This document shows, one piece after another, positions 51,249-61,259 of a stretch of 64,000 nt of DNA. The stretch comes from Hymenobacter psychrophilus. Its GTDB lineage: Bacteria > Bacteroidota > Bacteroidia > Cytophagales > Hymenobacteraceae. The DNA is taken from NCBI RefSeq assembly GCF_900107135.1, contig NZ_FNOV01000013.1, forward strand, positions 1 through 64,000. The letters are read 5' to 3'. Below the pieces are notes generated by a model. The model saw nothing but the letters and a program-made list of their open reading frames with translations. It was not told where the DNA came from and made no database searches. Position numbers and translations under genes: made by a program. How positions within the stretch are numbered: position 1 is the first letter of the stretch; every line of letters starts with the position of its first letter.

Positions 51249-51863
51249 ATGCGCCTGCTGCTGCTGGATAACTTCGACTCCTTCACCTACAACCTGCTCG
51301 ACTATTTTCAGCAGCTGGGATGCGAAGTGCTGGTGCGCCGCAATAATGTGCCGCTGGCCGAGTTGCTAGCCCTGGCGCCCGCGGCCGTTGTGCTGTCGCC
51401 GGGGCCGGGCACGCCGGCGGGGGCGGGCAACCTGCTGGCCGTTATCGAGGCGTTTCACCAGCGCCTGCCGATGCTGGGCGTATGCCTGGGCCATCAGGCG
51501 CTGGGCCAGTTCTTTGGGGGCGAAGTGGTTCGGGGCGCGCGGCCCATGCACGGCAAGGTTTCGGACATTGCCTGGACTGTGCCCGACGTGCTTTGGGAGG
51601 GGTTGCCCGCCCGCATGGCCGTTACGCGCTACCATTCGCTGGCCGTGCGCGGGCTGCCGCCGGTGCTGGAGGCGCTGGCCGTTACCACCGACGACAGCGC
51701 CGAAATCATGGCCCTCCGTCATCGTAGCTTACCTTTGCACGGCGTACAGTTTCATCCCGAAGCCCTGCTCACCACCTACGGGCTGGAAATGCTCGGCAAT
51801 TGGGTGCAGAGTTGTATTATTGCAACTACCGCCCCGGCCCCGCCGGCCGGTTTATTTGGATAG
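51249..51863 (+). CDS. glutamine amidotransferase of anthranilate/aminodeoxychorismate synthase
   Basis: The 204-residue class I amidotransferase carries LLLDNFDSFTYNLLDYF at the start, the oxyanion loop LSPGPGTP, the nucleophile Cys79 in LGVCLGHQALGQFFGG and the His-Glu pair in GVQFHPEALLT. It delivers ammonia from glutamine to a TrpE or PabB partner. No partner gene is nearby, so TrpG and PabA cannot be told apart. The stop (51861-51863) is five bases before the next ATG, so the hydrolase is in the same operon. Confidence 0.93.
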   Translation: MRLLLLDNFDSFTYNLLDYFQQLGCEVLVRRNNVPLAELLALAPAAVVLSPGPGTPAGAGNLLAVIEAFHQRLPMLGVCLGHQALGQFFGGEVVRGARPMHGKVSDIAWTVPDVLWEGLPARMAVTRYHSLAVRGLPPVLEALAVTTDDSAEIMALRHRSLPLHGVQFHPEALLTTYGLEMLGNWVQSCIIATTAPAPPAGLFG

Positions 51864-51868
51864 CGAAG

Positions 51869-52642
51869 ATGACGTTGCGGATTCAGGAGAAAAACGAGTT
51901 TCGGTACGTAGATGAAGGCACCGGCGAGGTGCTGCTGCTGTTGCATGGCCTGTTCGGGGCACTCAGCAACTGGGAAGAAGTTATTGCCGAGTTCAGCACC
52001 CGCTACCGCGTTGTCATTCCGCTGCTGCCCATCTACGATATGCCCCTGCTGAAAGCCGGCGTGCCAGGCTTGGTAAGTTTTGTGGAAGAGTTTCTGGCCG
52101 AAATCAACCTGCTGGAGCCCTGTACCGTGCTAGGCAACTCGTTGGGTGGCCACATTGCGCTGGTGTACGCGCTGCAAAACCCGGCCCGCGTGGCCCGGTT
52201 GGTGCTCACCGGCAGCAGCGGCCTGTTCGAAGACGGCATGGGCGGCTCGTTTCCTAAGCGCGGCAATTACGCTTACGTGCAGGAAAAAGTGGCCTACACC
52301 TTCTACGACCCCATCGTGGCCACACAGGAATTGGTCGATGAGGTATTCAGCGTGACCAATTCCAACGCCAAGTGCCTGCGCATTATCAGCATTGCCCGTT
52401 CGGCTCAGCGGCACAACCTGTCCAAGGAGTTGAGCCGCATAAAAGCGCCTACACTGCTCGTCTGGGGCCTTAATGATACCATTACACCTCCTGTAGTAGC
52501 CCACGAGTTTCACCGACTGCTGCCCAATTCCGCGCTGCGCTTCCTCGACCATTGCGGCCATGCCCCCATGATGGAGCGCCCCGCCGAGTTCAACCGGCTG
52601 CTCACGCACTTTCTGCAAACCACCGCCAGCCTGGCTTCGTAG
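51869..52642 (+). CDS. alpha/beta-fold hydrolase
   Basis: The 257-residue enzyme has the oxyanion motif LLLHGLFGALSNWEEVIAEF, the nucleophile in VLGNSLGGHIAL (Ser near 101), the acid in VWGLNDTITPP and the catalytic His in LDHCGHAPMMERPAEF. These fit the meta-cleavage-product hydrolase / proline-iminopeptidase-like group. Orthologues beside CBS, nadK and pdxJ genes are common in Cytophagales, as I recall. Substrate unknown. The first possible start overlaps trpG; the ATG at 51869 fits better. Confidence 0.88.
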   Translation: MTLRIQEKNEFRYVDEGTGEVLLLLHGLFGALSNWEEVIAEFSTRYRVVIPLLPIYDMPLLKAGVPGLVSFVEEFLAEINLLEPCTVLGNSLGGHIALVYALQNPARVARLVLTGSSGLFEDGMGGSFPKRGNYAYVQEKVAYTFYDPIVATQELVDEVFSVTNSNAKCLRIISIARSAQRHNLSKELSRIKAPTLLVWGLNDTITPPVVAHEFHRLLPNSALRFLDHCGHAPMMERPAEFNRLLTHFLQTTASLAS

Positions 52643-52812
52643 CTTTTTAGCTGGCCGTTGGGTAATGCAACCCCTTGGCGGCTAGTCGGCTCTTTTGTTT
52701 TTGATAAGGAAGTGTTTTATCTAGCGTAAGCCCTGGCGAGGCCGCGCAAACCTTCGGCCGGGCCCCGGACTTATACGGCCGCCGGCGTCTGCCCTGCTTT
52801 TCTGCTCTGCTC

Positions 52813-53499
52813 ATGAACTCCATCCTCGCCGAAGAACTACTGAACCCGCTGGTGCCGCCGCTCAAGGTGACGGACACCACGGAGAAGGCCGCCCGCTGGC
52901 TGGAGGAATTCCACGTGGGCCAGCTACCGGTGCTCGACGACCGCCTCTACCGGGGCCTTGTCACCGAATCGGACCTGCTTGACCAGGAAAGCGAGGATGG
53001 TGAGGAGCGTCTGTTGGGTTCCCTGCAATTGCAGTACGCCGATGTGCATGTACAGCACGATCAGCACTTTTATAACATCATCGAGCTGGCCGTGCAGAAC
53101 AATATCCAGCTCGTGCCCGTGCTCGACGACCAGCGCGAATACCTGGGCGTAGTAACCGTCAGCGACACGCTGGCCGCTTTCGGCAAGGTGCCGGTGTCGA
53201 GCGGGCAAATTGGTATTCTGGTGCTTTCGATGGAGGAGCGCGACTACTCGCTCACCCAAATCAGCCGCTATGTAGAAGAAAACGATGCTAAAATCCTGAG
53301 TGCCCACGTGGCCCAGGACGAGCACGACCCCTACCGTATCCGACTTACGCTTAAAATCAATACCCCCAATCTGGCGCGTATCGTGGCCACTTTGGAGCGG
53401 TTCAGCTATTCCATCACGGCCCAGTTCAGCGGAGCCGGGGAGCCCGACGAGGACGAACAGCAGCGCTACGATGCCCTGTTGCGCTACCTGAACGTTTGA
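52813..53499 (+). CDS. CBS-domain protein with ACT-like C-terminus
   Basis: The 228-residue protein has a pair of CBS motifs (about 5-70 and 78-135). The first has HVGQLPVLDDRLYRGLVTES, the second has NNIQLVPVLDDQREYLGVVT. The C-terminal third (about 140-215) is ACT-like (IGILVLSMEERDYSLTQISR). CBS pairs usually bind adenosine nucleotides and regulate partners. The stop overlaps the TTG start of the next gene by three bases, so the two are translationally coupled. Confidence 0.9.
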   Translation: MNSILAEELLNPLVPPLKVTDTTEKAARWLEEFHVGQLPVLDDRLYRGLVTESDLLDQESEDGEERLLGSLQLQYADVHVQHDQHFYNIIELAVQNNIQLVPVLDDQREYLGVVTVSDTLAAFGKVPVSSGQIGILVLSMEERDYSLTQISRYVEENDAKILSAHVAQDEHDPYRIRLTLKINTPNLARIVATLERFSYSITAQFSGAGEPDEDEQQRYDALLRYLNV

Positions 53500-55001
53500 G
53501 TCAACTGATACGGGTGCTGGTTACGCTACTGCTGTTAGTCCTGAACTGGTTGCCCAGCCCGGCGGCCCCAGGCGTTCAAATAGGTTCTGTTCCGGTCGCC
53601 CGGCGGCTTCTCATGGCCATCCCGTTCCCCGATACATTGCGCCGTGCGGGCCCCGACAGCCTTGTGCAGGCCCAATGCCCGGGCTACGCCCAGTTGCGGG
53701 TGGGCCAGGTGCTTTTCGTGGGCAATCAGGTAACCAAAGAAGTGGTGTTGCGGGCCGAGCTTGACTTTGTCGAGGGCGACACACTGAGTGCCGCCACTCT
53801 GGCCCGCCGCCTCGAGCTCAATCGGCGCCGGCTTTTCAATCTGCAGTTATTTCATCAGGTGCTGGTGCAGGCGGTGTGCCGAGAGGGCAACCTGACTGTA
53901 CTCTACAGTTTTCAGGAGCGCTGGTATCTGTTCCCAATCCCCATTTTCTCGCTCGCCGACCGCAACTTTGCCTCGTGGCGCGAGCGGCCCGACCGTTGGC
54001 GGCGGGTTGATTACGGGGTTCACTTGGTACGCCGCAACTTCCGGGGGCGCAACGAGCAGCTGTTGGGCAACCTGCAACTGGGCTTCAATCGCAAATACGA
54101 ACTGTTCTATGAGGCGCCCGGCTACGGCCGCCGCCGCCGGGTAGGCTTCGGGGCCGGCTACTCCTACTACCGCAGCCACGCCCTCGACTACGCCACTACC
54201 GGCGACCGGCTGCGCAACCTGCGCCAGAATGTAGATTTCCCGATCGAGCGCCAGTATGCTACCGTAGGCCTACGCTGGCGGCGCACCGTACAACTGCTGG
54301 CTTCCCTCGATGTCTCCTACCACCGCGAGCGAGTTTCCGACTCGGTTCTCTATTACAATCCCCGCTATTTTCTCAACGGCCCCCGGCGCGAGTACCTCGA
54401 GTTCAACCTCACCACCACACTCAACCGCCGCAACACCTTCGCCTACCCGCTCAGCGGCCAATATGGCCAACTGCAGATTGGCTACCGTGCATTCCTGGAC
54501 GGCCATACGCCCGGCAGCCTTACTGTACGCGGCCGCTACGCCCGTTATGTGGCCCTGGGCGGTCCTTTCTATTATGCTGTGGGTGCCACCGGCCAGCTGC
54601 GGGTGGCCCGGGCCCTGGCTTATCCCGACAACCGCGCCTTGGGCTACGACCTGCTTGTACGGGGCTATGATGCGTACGCAGTAGAAGGCCGCCAGCTGGG
54701 TTTGCTGCAGCAGGGCCTGTCGCTCCGCCTGCTCGACCTGGGGCGGGTTCGGCTCAATGGGGTGCCCAGCAGCCGTTTCAACAATATTCCGCTGGCATTT
54801 TATTTAAATACCTTTACCGATGTGGGCTACGTCGGACAACGGTCCGTGCTGGCCAGCAACCAACTGCCCAACCGCCTGCTGGCTTCAGCCGGCATCGGGC
54901 TGCACTTGGTTACCTATTACGACTGGGTATTCACGCTCGAGTATGCCCGCACCCGCGAGCAGCGGGGCGGGGTTTTCTTTCGCACCCAGTTTCCCATCTG
55001 A
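53496..55001 (+). CDS. small BamA-like outer-membrane protein with one POTRA domain
   Basis: The 501-residue protein has a signal-like N-terminus (LIRVLVTLLLLVLNWLPSPA). A POTRA-like domain lies at about 65-140 (LRVGQVLFVGNQVTKEVVLR, then LNRRRLFNLQLFHQVLVQAV). A predicted barrel follows, with the strands YLEFNLTTTLNRRNTFAYPL and FTLEYARTREQRGGVFFRTQ. This is the Omp85 order with one POTRA instead of five. The start is a TTG whose last two bases overlap the TGA of the CBS gene, so translation is coupled. nadK starts 37 bp downstream. Function is unknown; full BamA is encoded in the same block (58683). Confidence 0.8.
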   Translation: MSQLIRVLVTLLLLVLNWLPSPAAPGVQIGSVPVARRLLMAIPFPDTLRRAGPDSLVQAQCPGYAQLRVGQVLFVGNQVTKEVVLRAELDFVEGDTLSAATLARRLELNRRRLFNLQLFHQVLVQAVCREGNLTVLYSFQERWYLFPIPIFSLADRNFASWRERPDRWRRVDYGVHLVRRNFRGRNEQLLGNLQLGFNRKYELFYEAPGYGRRRRVGFGAGYSYYRSHALDYATTGDRLRNLRQNVDFPIERQYATVGLRWRRTVQLLASLDVSYHRERVSDSVLYYNPRYFLNGPRREYLEFNLTTTLNRRNTFAYPLSGQYGQLQIGYRAFLDGHTPGSLTVRGRYARYVALGGPFYYAVGATGQLRVARALAYPDNRALGYDLLVRGYDAYAVEGRQLGLLQQGLSLRLLDLGRVRLNGVPSSRFNNIPLAFYLNTFTDVGYVGQRSVLASNQLPNRLLASAGIGLHLVTYYDWVFTLEYARTREQRGGVFFRTQFPI

Positions 55002-55038
55002 TGACAGTGGTTGAAACTGCTCACGTTACCTTGTAAGT

Positions 55039-55932
55039 ATGAAAATAGCCATTCTGGGCAAGCCGTTTGCTGAGCAGCAGGCTCCCGTTCTGCAGGCCCT
55101 GCTCGACGACTTGGTACGTCGGCAGGCCGAAGTTCGCATCGAGCACAGCTTCTATGATTACCTCGGCCAGCATGTAACCATACCCGAAGGCATCAGCCGT
55201 TTTGGTCGTGTCGATTCGCTGGCCGGCTGCCGCTTCGTGCTCAGCATCGGTGGCGACGGTACGCTGCTCGATACCGTTACCTATGTGGGAGCACTGCAAA
55301 TTCCAATTTTGGGTATCAACACCGGCCGGTTGGGTTTTCTGGCTACCATCTCACCCGAAACCATATTGCCGGCCATTGACGCCCTGTTTAAGGGGCACTT
55401 TGTCATCGAAGACCGGAGCCTCATCCGGGTCGATACCGACCCCGACACGTTTGGCGACATCAATTTTGGCCTTAACGAATTCAGCATTCTGAAGCGTGAT
55501 ACCTCGTCGATGATTGTCGTGCATACCTACATCGATGGCGAATATCTGAACTCCTACTGGGCCGATGGTCTGATTGTTGCTACTCCTACTGGCTCAACAG
55601 GCTACTCACTTAGCTGTGGCGGACCGGTAATGCTACCCCAGACGAACAATTTTGTTATTGCTCCCGTATGCCCTCACAATCTGAACGTACGGCCTTTGAT
55701 TGTGCCTGATCGGAGTGTGATTTCATTCGAAATTGAGGGAAGGAGCAACAACTTTTTGTTGTCGCTCGATTCTCGCTCCCGCACCGTGGAAGCCGGTATT
55801 CAGGTTGCCGTTCGCCGGGAAAACTTCAACGTTCGGCTAGTGAAACTCAATCAGGTTAACTTCCTGAGTACCTTGCGTAGCAAATTGAACTGGGGTCTGG
55901 ATCGGAGAAATCCTGTCGAACTATCAGTTTAA
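55039..55932 (+). CDS. nadK: NAD kinase
   Basis: The 297-residue enzyme phosphorylates NAD to NADP. The GGDGT motif with catalytic Asp73 is in VLSIGGDGTLLDTVTYVG. GINTGRLGFLA, then LNEFSILKRDTSSM and DGLIVATPTGSTGYSLSCGG, complete the family set. The C-terminus has DGRSR-like LSLDSRSRTVEAG. It is co-directional with the BamA-like gene. Length fits. Confidence 0.97.
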   Translation: MKIAILGKPFAEQQAPVLQALLDDLVRRQAEVRIEHSFYDYLGQHVTIPEGISRFGRVDSLAGCRFVLSIGGDGTLLDTVTYVGALQIPILGINTGRLGFLATISPETILPAIDALFKGHFVIEDRSLIRVDTDPDTFGDINFGLNEFSILKRDTSSMIVVHTYIDGEYLNSYWADGLIVATPTGSTGYSLSCGGPVMLPQTNNFVIAPVCPHNLNVRPLIVPDRSVISFEIEGRSNNFLLSLDSRSRTVEAGIQVAVRRENFNVRLVKLNQVNFLSTLRSKLNWGLDRRNPVELSV

Positions 55933-55974
55933 GCCTTTTTTTGAACATTTCTTTTTTTAGTTCCTACGAAGCCC

Positions 55975-55982
55975 TACTTTTG
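55975..55982 (+). promoter_or_regulatory. -7 element upstream of the first DUF6089 gene
   Basis: TACTTTTG matches TAnnTTTG exactly, 75 bp upstream of the ATG at 56058. T-rich DNA lies at the -33 position, but no clear TTTG at the usual spacing. Confidence 0.5.
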
Positions 55983-56057
55983 TCTTCGGCTAAGACTGTG
56001 ATTTATACAGTTTTCAGCTCTCTCCCCGGAACCGCTATTTTTAAATAACGCCTGAGT

Positions 56058-56957
56058 ATGAAGCAGTTTTTCGCCCTTACCGCCGCCCCGCTGTTGGCCC
56101 TTACGCTACTGGCGTCGGAGGCTGATGCGCAGCAATTCAGCAAGCGCAAGCAGTACAATTCGGTTGGTGTATCACTGAATGCCATGAACTACTTTGGCGA
56201 TATTACGCCAAAGCCTAGCATTCCTAGCTTCCGTGCCGGCGCAACCCGCCCCAACATCGGGCTTACTTTCACCCGCCGTTTTCTGCCCCGGGTTTCGGCT
56301 CGCGCTTCGCTCTCGTACGGTCGCATTACAGGCAGCGATGAAAAGGCGGCTGATCAAAACGACCAAGATGCCAAATATCGTTATAACCGGAACATGAACT
56401 TCCGAAATGATATCTTGGAGTTCGCGGCTGTAGGTATTTTTGACTTAGTAGAGAATCGCAACAACTATATCAAACGCCCTGATTTTGTTCCTTATCTGTT
56501 CGGTGGGGTGGGTGTTATTCACCATAACCCGAAAGGTGAAATCACAGATTCTAGCAATCCTAACGCAGGCGCTATCGTAGCCTTGCAACCGCTAAAAACG
56601 GAGGGTCAGTCTAGTGGGTATGCCTTGACTCAGTTTGTTATTCCATTTGGTGCCGGTGCTCGTTACAAGCTTAACAAGAGCTTCGATATTGGTTTGGAAC
56701 TGGGCTTCCGGAAAACGTTCACTGACTACCTCGACGATGTAAGTACGAACTACGTCGCGAATGTAAATCAGCTCAACGGGTCCAATGCTCAGTACTTCGG
56801 TTGGTATGCAACCAAGGAACTTCAGGGTACATATACTGAAGCTCAACAGGGTGGAGGACAGCGTGGTAAGAGCAATGAGAAAGACTGGTACACCACGTTA
56901 GGCATTTCGTTGAACTACGTTCTCGCACCTCGGGTCCGCAACCCTAAATTCCGGTAG
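56058..56957 (+). CDS. DUF6089-family outer-membrane beta-barrel protein
   Basis: The 299-residue protein has a signal peptide (MKQFFALTAAPLLALTLLAS, cleavage near ADAQQF). It forms a predicted eight-strand barrel with NYFGDITPKPSIPSFRAGAT, RPNIGLTFTRRFLPRVSARA and FVPYLFGGVGVIHHNPKG. FDIGLELGFRKTFTDYLDDV is the DUF6089 signature, and the last strand is DWYTTLGISLNYVL. Members are widespread in Bacteroidota next to uppS and bamA; function unknown. Codon use is more AT-rich than in the neighbours. A second, related barrel follows 45 bp downstream. Confidence 0.9.
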   Translation: MKQFFALTAAPLLALTLLASEADAQQFSKRKQYNSVGVSLNAMNYFGDITPKPSIPSFRAGATRPNIGLTFTRRFLPRVSARASLSYGRITGSDEKAADQNDQDAKYRYNRNMNFRNDILEFAAVGIFDLVENRNNYIKRPDFVPYLFGGVGVIHHNPKGEITDSSNPNAGAIVALQPLKTEGQSSGYALTQFVIPFGAGARYKLNKSFDIGLELGFRKTFTDYLDDVSTNYVANVNQLNGSNAQYFGWYATKELQGTYTEAQQGGGQRGKSNEKDWYTTLGISLNYVLAPRVRNPKFR

Positions 56958-57001
56958 CCACCCGCACTGGCTGTCTAATTACATACTTGCCAGTCAGTCC
57001 A

Positions 57002-57772
57002 ATGATAAAAGTGAATCCTCTTAAAACGCTCCTTATCGGCTTCGGGTCGGTGGGGAGTGTTTTTTTTGCTACCGTTGCCCAAGCGCAAAATCCTGGGGCG
57101 CAGACTACCAGCGAAGTTGGGTTGGGTGTAGGCGGACTGGTATACAAGGGAGAATTAGCCCCTTACTACCAGTTTCGCAATAACCGCCCGGCCCTAACGG
57201 CTTTCTATCGTCGCGACCTTTCGGGGGCTGTTACCGCACGGGTGGCCCTCACGGGTGGCATGTTACGAGCCGACGACCGCAACGTGCGTGGCCTTAATGG
57301 CAATCCGCTTCCGTTATCTGCTTACCGCGATGCTCACTTGAAGGGTAGCTTACTGGAGCTTTCGGGGGGGATTGAATATAACTTCTTTGACTATCACAAC
57401 CGGCATGATAAGGTGCATTTTACACCTTACGTGTTTGTGGGTTTAGCTGGGTTCTATGCTAATACCGAGGTGCAAAGCAATACTTTCCCGTCGCTGGATA
57501 GGAAGGGCAATGTCCTGAGTGTGGCGGTGCCGGTAGGGGTAGGATTTAAGTACGCGCTATCTACTCACTGGAATCTGGGGATGGAAGTCGGGGCTCGCAA
57601 AACCTTCACCGATAACTTAGACCATATCGACGGTAAAAGTCGTGGGCAGAGTGATGTGCTCGGTAATCCCAACGACCAAGACTGGTACTTCTACAATGGG
57701 TTGAGCGTTTCGTACACCTTCTACAAAATCCATTGCCCCGATAAACGCGACGATAAGAGTAAAAAGAAGTAA
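57002..57772 (+). CDS. DUF6089-like outer-membrane beta-barrel protein (paralogue)
   Basis: The 256-residue protein resembles the preceding barrel: a signal peptide (about 1-28, ending VAQAQNP), GVGGLVYKGELAPYYQFRNN, VHFTPYVFVGLAGFYANTE, the repeated signature HWNLGMEVGARKTFTDNLDH and a last strand DWYFYNGLSVSYTFY. It ends in a Lys/Asp-rich tail. The two barrels look like an old tandem duplication. It ends at a hairpin before uppS. The ATG at 57002 was preferred to a TTG five codons upstream. Confidence 0.87.
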   Translation: MIKVNPLKTLLIGFGSVGSVFFATVAQAQNPGAQTTSEVGLGVGGLVYKGELAPYYQFRNNRPALTAFYRRDLSGAVTARVALTGGMLRADDRNVRGLNGNPLPLSAYRDAHLKGSLLELSGGIEYNFFDYHNRHDKVHFTPYVFVGLAGFYANTEVQSNTFPSLDRKGNVLSVAVPVGVGFKYALSTHWNLGMEVGARKTFTDNLDHIDGKSRGQSDVLGNPNDQDWYFYNGLSVSYTFYKIHCPDKRDDKSKKK

Positions 57773-57802
57773 TCGTAAGGCCCAGAAAAGCTTATAAGGC
57801 CT

Positions 57803-57843
57803 GTCGGCCCCCGCTACATCCCGTGGTGGGGGCCGACCTTTGT
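57803..57843 (+). terminator. intrinsic terminator after the DUF6089 pair
   Basis: GTCGGCCCCC (57803-57812) and GGGGGCCGAC (57828-57837) form a stem with a 15-base loop. CTTTGTT follows, a short T-run. Confidence 0.72.
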
Positions 57844-57929
57844 TAGGTTGCCAGCGCTAAGACTAGTATCGTAGGGCAAGTAATGCAACCATTTACGTAA
57901 CTTGCGACCTCTTTACGCAAAAAGCGCCA

Positions 57930-58676
<747 letters not shown>

Positions 58677-58682
58677 TTGCAG

Positions 58683-61217
58683 ATGAGTTCTCCCTACCAT
58701 AAGATTCTTCCGGTTGCCGCCCTCGCCTTCACGCTAGGCACGGCTCCGCTCACTACAGCCTTGGGCCAGGTAGCCGCACCGGCGTCCGGTAGTACTGCCG
58801 AAGAGCCCCAGCGCTACACGCTGGGGGGCATCACCATCAGCGGAGCCCGCTACCTCGACCCAAACACGCTCATCGGCCTCTCCGGTCTTAAAGTGGGCGA
58901 CCCCATAACGATTCCTGGTGAGGATATCGGCCGGGCTATTCGGAAGCTTTGGGATCAGGGTATTCTGGGCGATGTGAGTGTAAGCATTGCCCGCGTGGAG
59001 GGCACAAAAGTATTCCTTGATTTCAACCTCAAGGAGCGCCCCCGGTTGTCGAAATTTGTGTTCGAAGGCATCAGTAAGGGCCAAGGCGAGGAGTTACGCA
59101 ATAAAATCAAGCTCATCCGGGGCAAGGTGGTAACCGACGCACTGTTGAGCAACACCCGCACTCAGGTGCGCAAGTTCTACACCAACAAGGGCTTCCTCGA
59201 CGCTAAAGTCAACATTGTGCAACGGCCCGACTCGTCGCTGTCGAACAGTGTAGTGCTGGCTATTGATGTGGACAAGGGTTCTAAGGTCAAAATCCAGGAT
59301 ATTGACTTTGTGGGCAACACGGCCTATTCGGACGGAAAACTGAAGGGTAAGTTTAAAAAAACCAAGGAGAAGAAATTCCCCAAATTTTTCAACTCGGGTA
59401 AGTATCAGGCCAAGGAGTTTGCCGACGATAAGCAATTGCTGCTTGATTTTTACAACGCTCAGGGCTACCGCGACGCCACCATCGTATCAGATTCGCTGAC
59501 TCGGGTGGGCGACGGCCTGAAGCTGACCGTACGGGTAGATGAGGGTCCAAAGTACTACTTCCGCAACATCAGCTGGAACGGTAACTATCTCTACGACGAC
59601 AAGACGCTGGCCTCGGTGCTGGGTATTAAAGAGGGTAGCGTCTACAGTAAGGAAACGCTTGACAAGCGCCTTAATTACAACCCTACCGGCCAGGATGTAA
59701 CGTCGCTCTACATGAACGACGGCTACCTGTTTTTCAATATTGAGCCCGTAGAAACGCGGGTGGAGGGCGACTCCATCGATATTGAGATGCGCGTTTCGGA
59801 AGGCGTGCAGGCCCGGGTGAAGGAAGTGCGTATTGCGGGCAATACCAAGACTTCCGACCACGTAGTGCGCCGGACGCTCTACACGCTGCCTGGCGACAAA
59901 TTCAGCCGCGAAAATCTGATTCGCAGCCAGCGCGAGCTAGCTACGCTGGGCTACTTCGACCCCGAGAAAATCGGCCTCAACCCAGTGCCCAACCAGGCTG
60001 ATGGTACCGTGGACATCAATTACACGGTAGAGGAAAAGCCTTCGGACCAGATTACGCTTTCGGGCGGCTGGGGTGGCTACGCAGGTTTCATTGGTACGGT
60101 GGGCCTGGTATTCAACAACTTCTCGCTGCGCAAGGCAGCTACCCTGAAAAACTGGACGCCGGTGCCGGCCGGCGACGGGCAGCGCCTGTCGCTGAACGTG
60201 CAGGCCAATGGCCCGCAGTATCAGGCGTACTCGTTCTCGTTCACCGAGCCTTGGCTGGGCGGGCGCAAGCCCAACTCGCTGTCGGTGAGCTTGACCAAAA
60301 CGGTGTTCCGGAATGGTAGCAGCTTCGACGTCAATGCGGGCTCACTGAAAACCAATGGTGCCAGCGTGTCGCTGGGCCGCCGCCTACGTTGGCCCGATGA
60401 CTACTTCACGCTGAGCAACGCCTTGTCGGTTACCCAGTACAAGCTCAAGAATTACGGTAGCCTGGGCACCGATTTCTTCCCTTCCGGCACTGGTAATGCT
60501 ACCAACATTACCCTCAATACCACGCTGGCCCGTAACAGCATCGACAACCCCACCTTTACGCGGCGGGGCTCTTCGCTGGCGCTAAGCGTGAACCTAACGC
60601 CGCCTTACTCGCTGTTTCCGGGCTCGCACCCGAGCGTGAACGAGTGGGTGGAGTTCCACAAGTGGATGTTCGACGCCTCGTGGTTTACGCCTGTGATAGG
60701 CAAGTTGGTGCTCAACACCCGCGCCCACTTCGGCTTTATTGGTAGCTACGGCAGCAACCGGGCCATCGGGCCATTCGAGCGGTTTAAACTGGGCGGCGCG
60801 GGCTTGGGCTACGGCGGTTCTACCAACTTCATCGCCGGCACCGAGTATGTCGGTCTGCGCGGTTACGAAGATCCTAACCAGAGCACTTCACTACCTGCCT
60901 CGCGGCAGGGTTCAGCAGGCGGAGTGGTGTACAATAAATTCGTGATGGAAATGCGTTATCCGGTTAGCCTTAACCCAGCGGCTACGGTATACGTGCTCAG
61001 CTTTGCGGAAGCCGGTAACTCGTTCGAGAGCTACGCCAACTACAGCCCTTACAAATTGTACCGCTCGGCAGGCATAGGAGCCCGTGTTTTCATGTCGGCA
61101 TTCGGTTTGCTAGGCTTCGACTATGGCTGGGGCTTCGACCAAGTGCCACGCGTAGCGGGCGGTTCGGCGCAGAAGAACGGTATTTTCCACTTCATCATCG
61201 GCCAGCAAATTCGGTAG
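58683..61217 (+). CDS. bamA: outer-membrane protein assembly factor BamA
   Basis: The 844-residue Omp85 protein inserts beta-barrel proteins into the outer membrane. A signal peptide (MSSPYHKILPVAALAFTLGT) precedes five POTRA domains (about 45-460), for example YTLGGITISGARYLDPNTLI and VKEVRIAGNTKTSDHVVRRT. The barrel (about 470-844) carries the Omp85 features ITLSGGWGGYAGFIGTVGLV, the GGAGLGYGGSTNFIAGTEYV and VGLRGYEDPNQS loop (RGxx motif) and the C-terminal IFHFIIGQQIR. It is located in an uppS-bamA-ompH-ompH operon. The ATG at 58683 is preferred to the TTG two codons upstream. Confidence 0.96.
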   Translation: MSSPYHKILPVAALAFTLGTAPLTTALGQVAAPASGSTAEEPQRYTLGGITISGARYLDPNTLIGLSGLKVGDPITIPGEDIGRAIRKLWDQGILGDVSVSIARVEGTKVFLDFNLKERPRLSKFVFEGISKGQGEELRNKIKLIRGKVVTDALLSNTRTQVRKFYTNKGFLDAKVNIVQRPDSSLSNSVVLAIDVDKGSKVKIQDIDFVGNTAYSDGKLKGKFKKTKEKKFPKFFNSGKYQAKEFADDKQLLLDFYNAQGYRDATIVSDSLTRVGDGLKLTVRVDEGPKYYFRNISWNGNYLYDDKTLASVLGIKEGSVYSKETLDKRLNYNPTGQDVTSLYMNDGYLFFNIEPVETRVEGDSIDIEMRVSEGVQARVKEVRIAGNTKTSDHVVRRTLYTLPGDKFSRENLIRSQRELATLGYFDPEKIGLNPVPNQADGTVDINYTVEEKPSDQITLSGGWGGYAGFIGTVGLVFNNFSLRKAATLKNWTPVPAGDGQRLSLNVQANGPQYQAYSFSFTEPWLGGRKPNSLSVSLTKTVFRNGSSFDVNAGSLKTNGASVSLGRRLRWPDDYFTLSNALSVTQYKLKNYGSLGTDFFPSGTGNATNITLNTTLARNSIDNPTFTRRGSSLALSVNLTPPYSLFPGSHPSVNEWVEFHKWMFDASWFTPVIGKLVLNTRAHFGFIGSYGSNRAIGPFERFKLGGAGLGYGGSTNFIAGTEYVGLRGYEDPNQSTSLPASRQGSAGGVVYNKFVMEMRYPVSLNPAATVYVLSFAEAGNSFESYANYSPYKLYRSAGIGARVFMSAFGLLGFDYGWGFDQVPRVAGGSAQKNGIFHFIIGQQIR

Positions 61218-61259
61218 TGCCGGCGGTGGTCGGGCCATGGTCACCACTTTTTCAACAAC

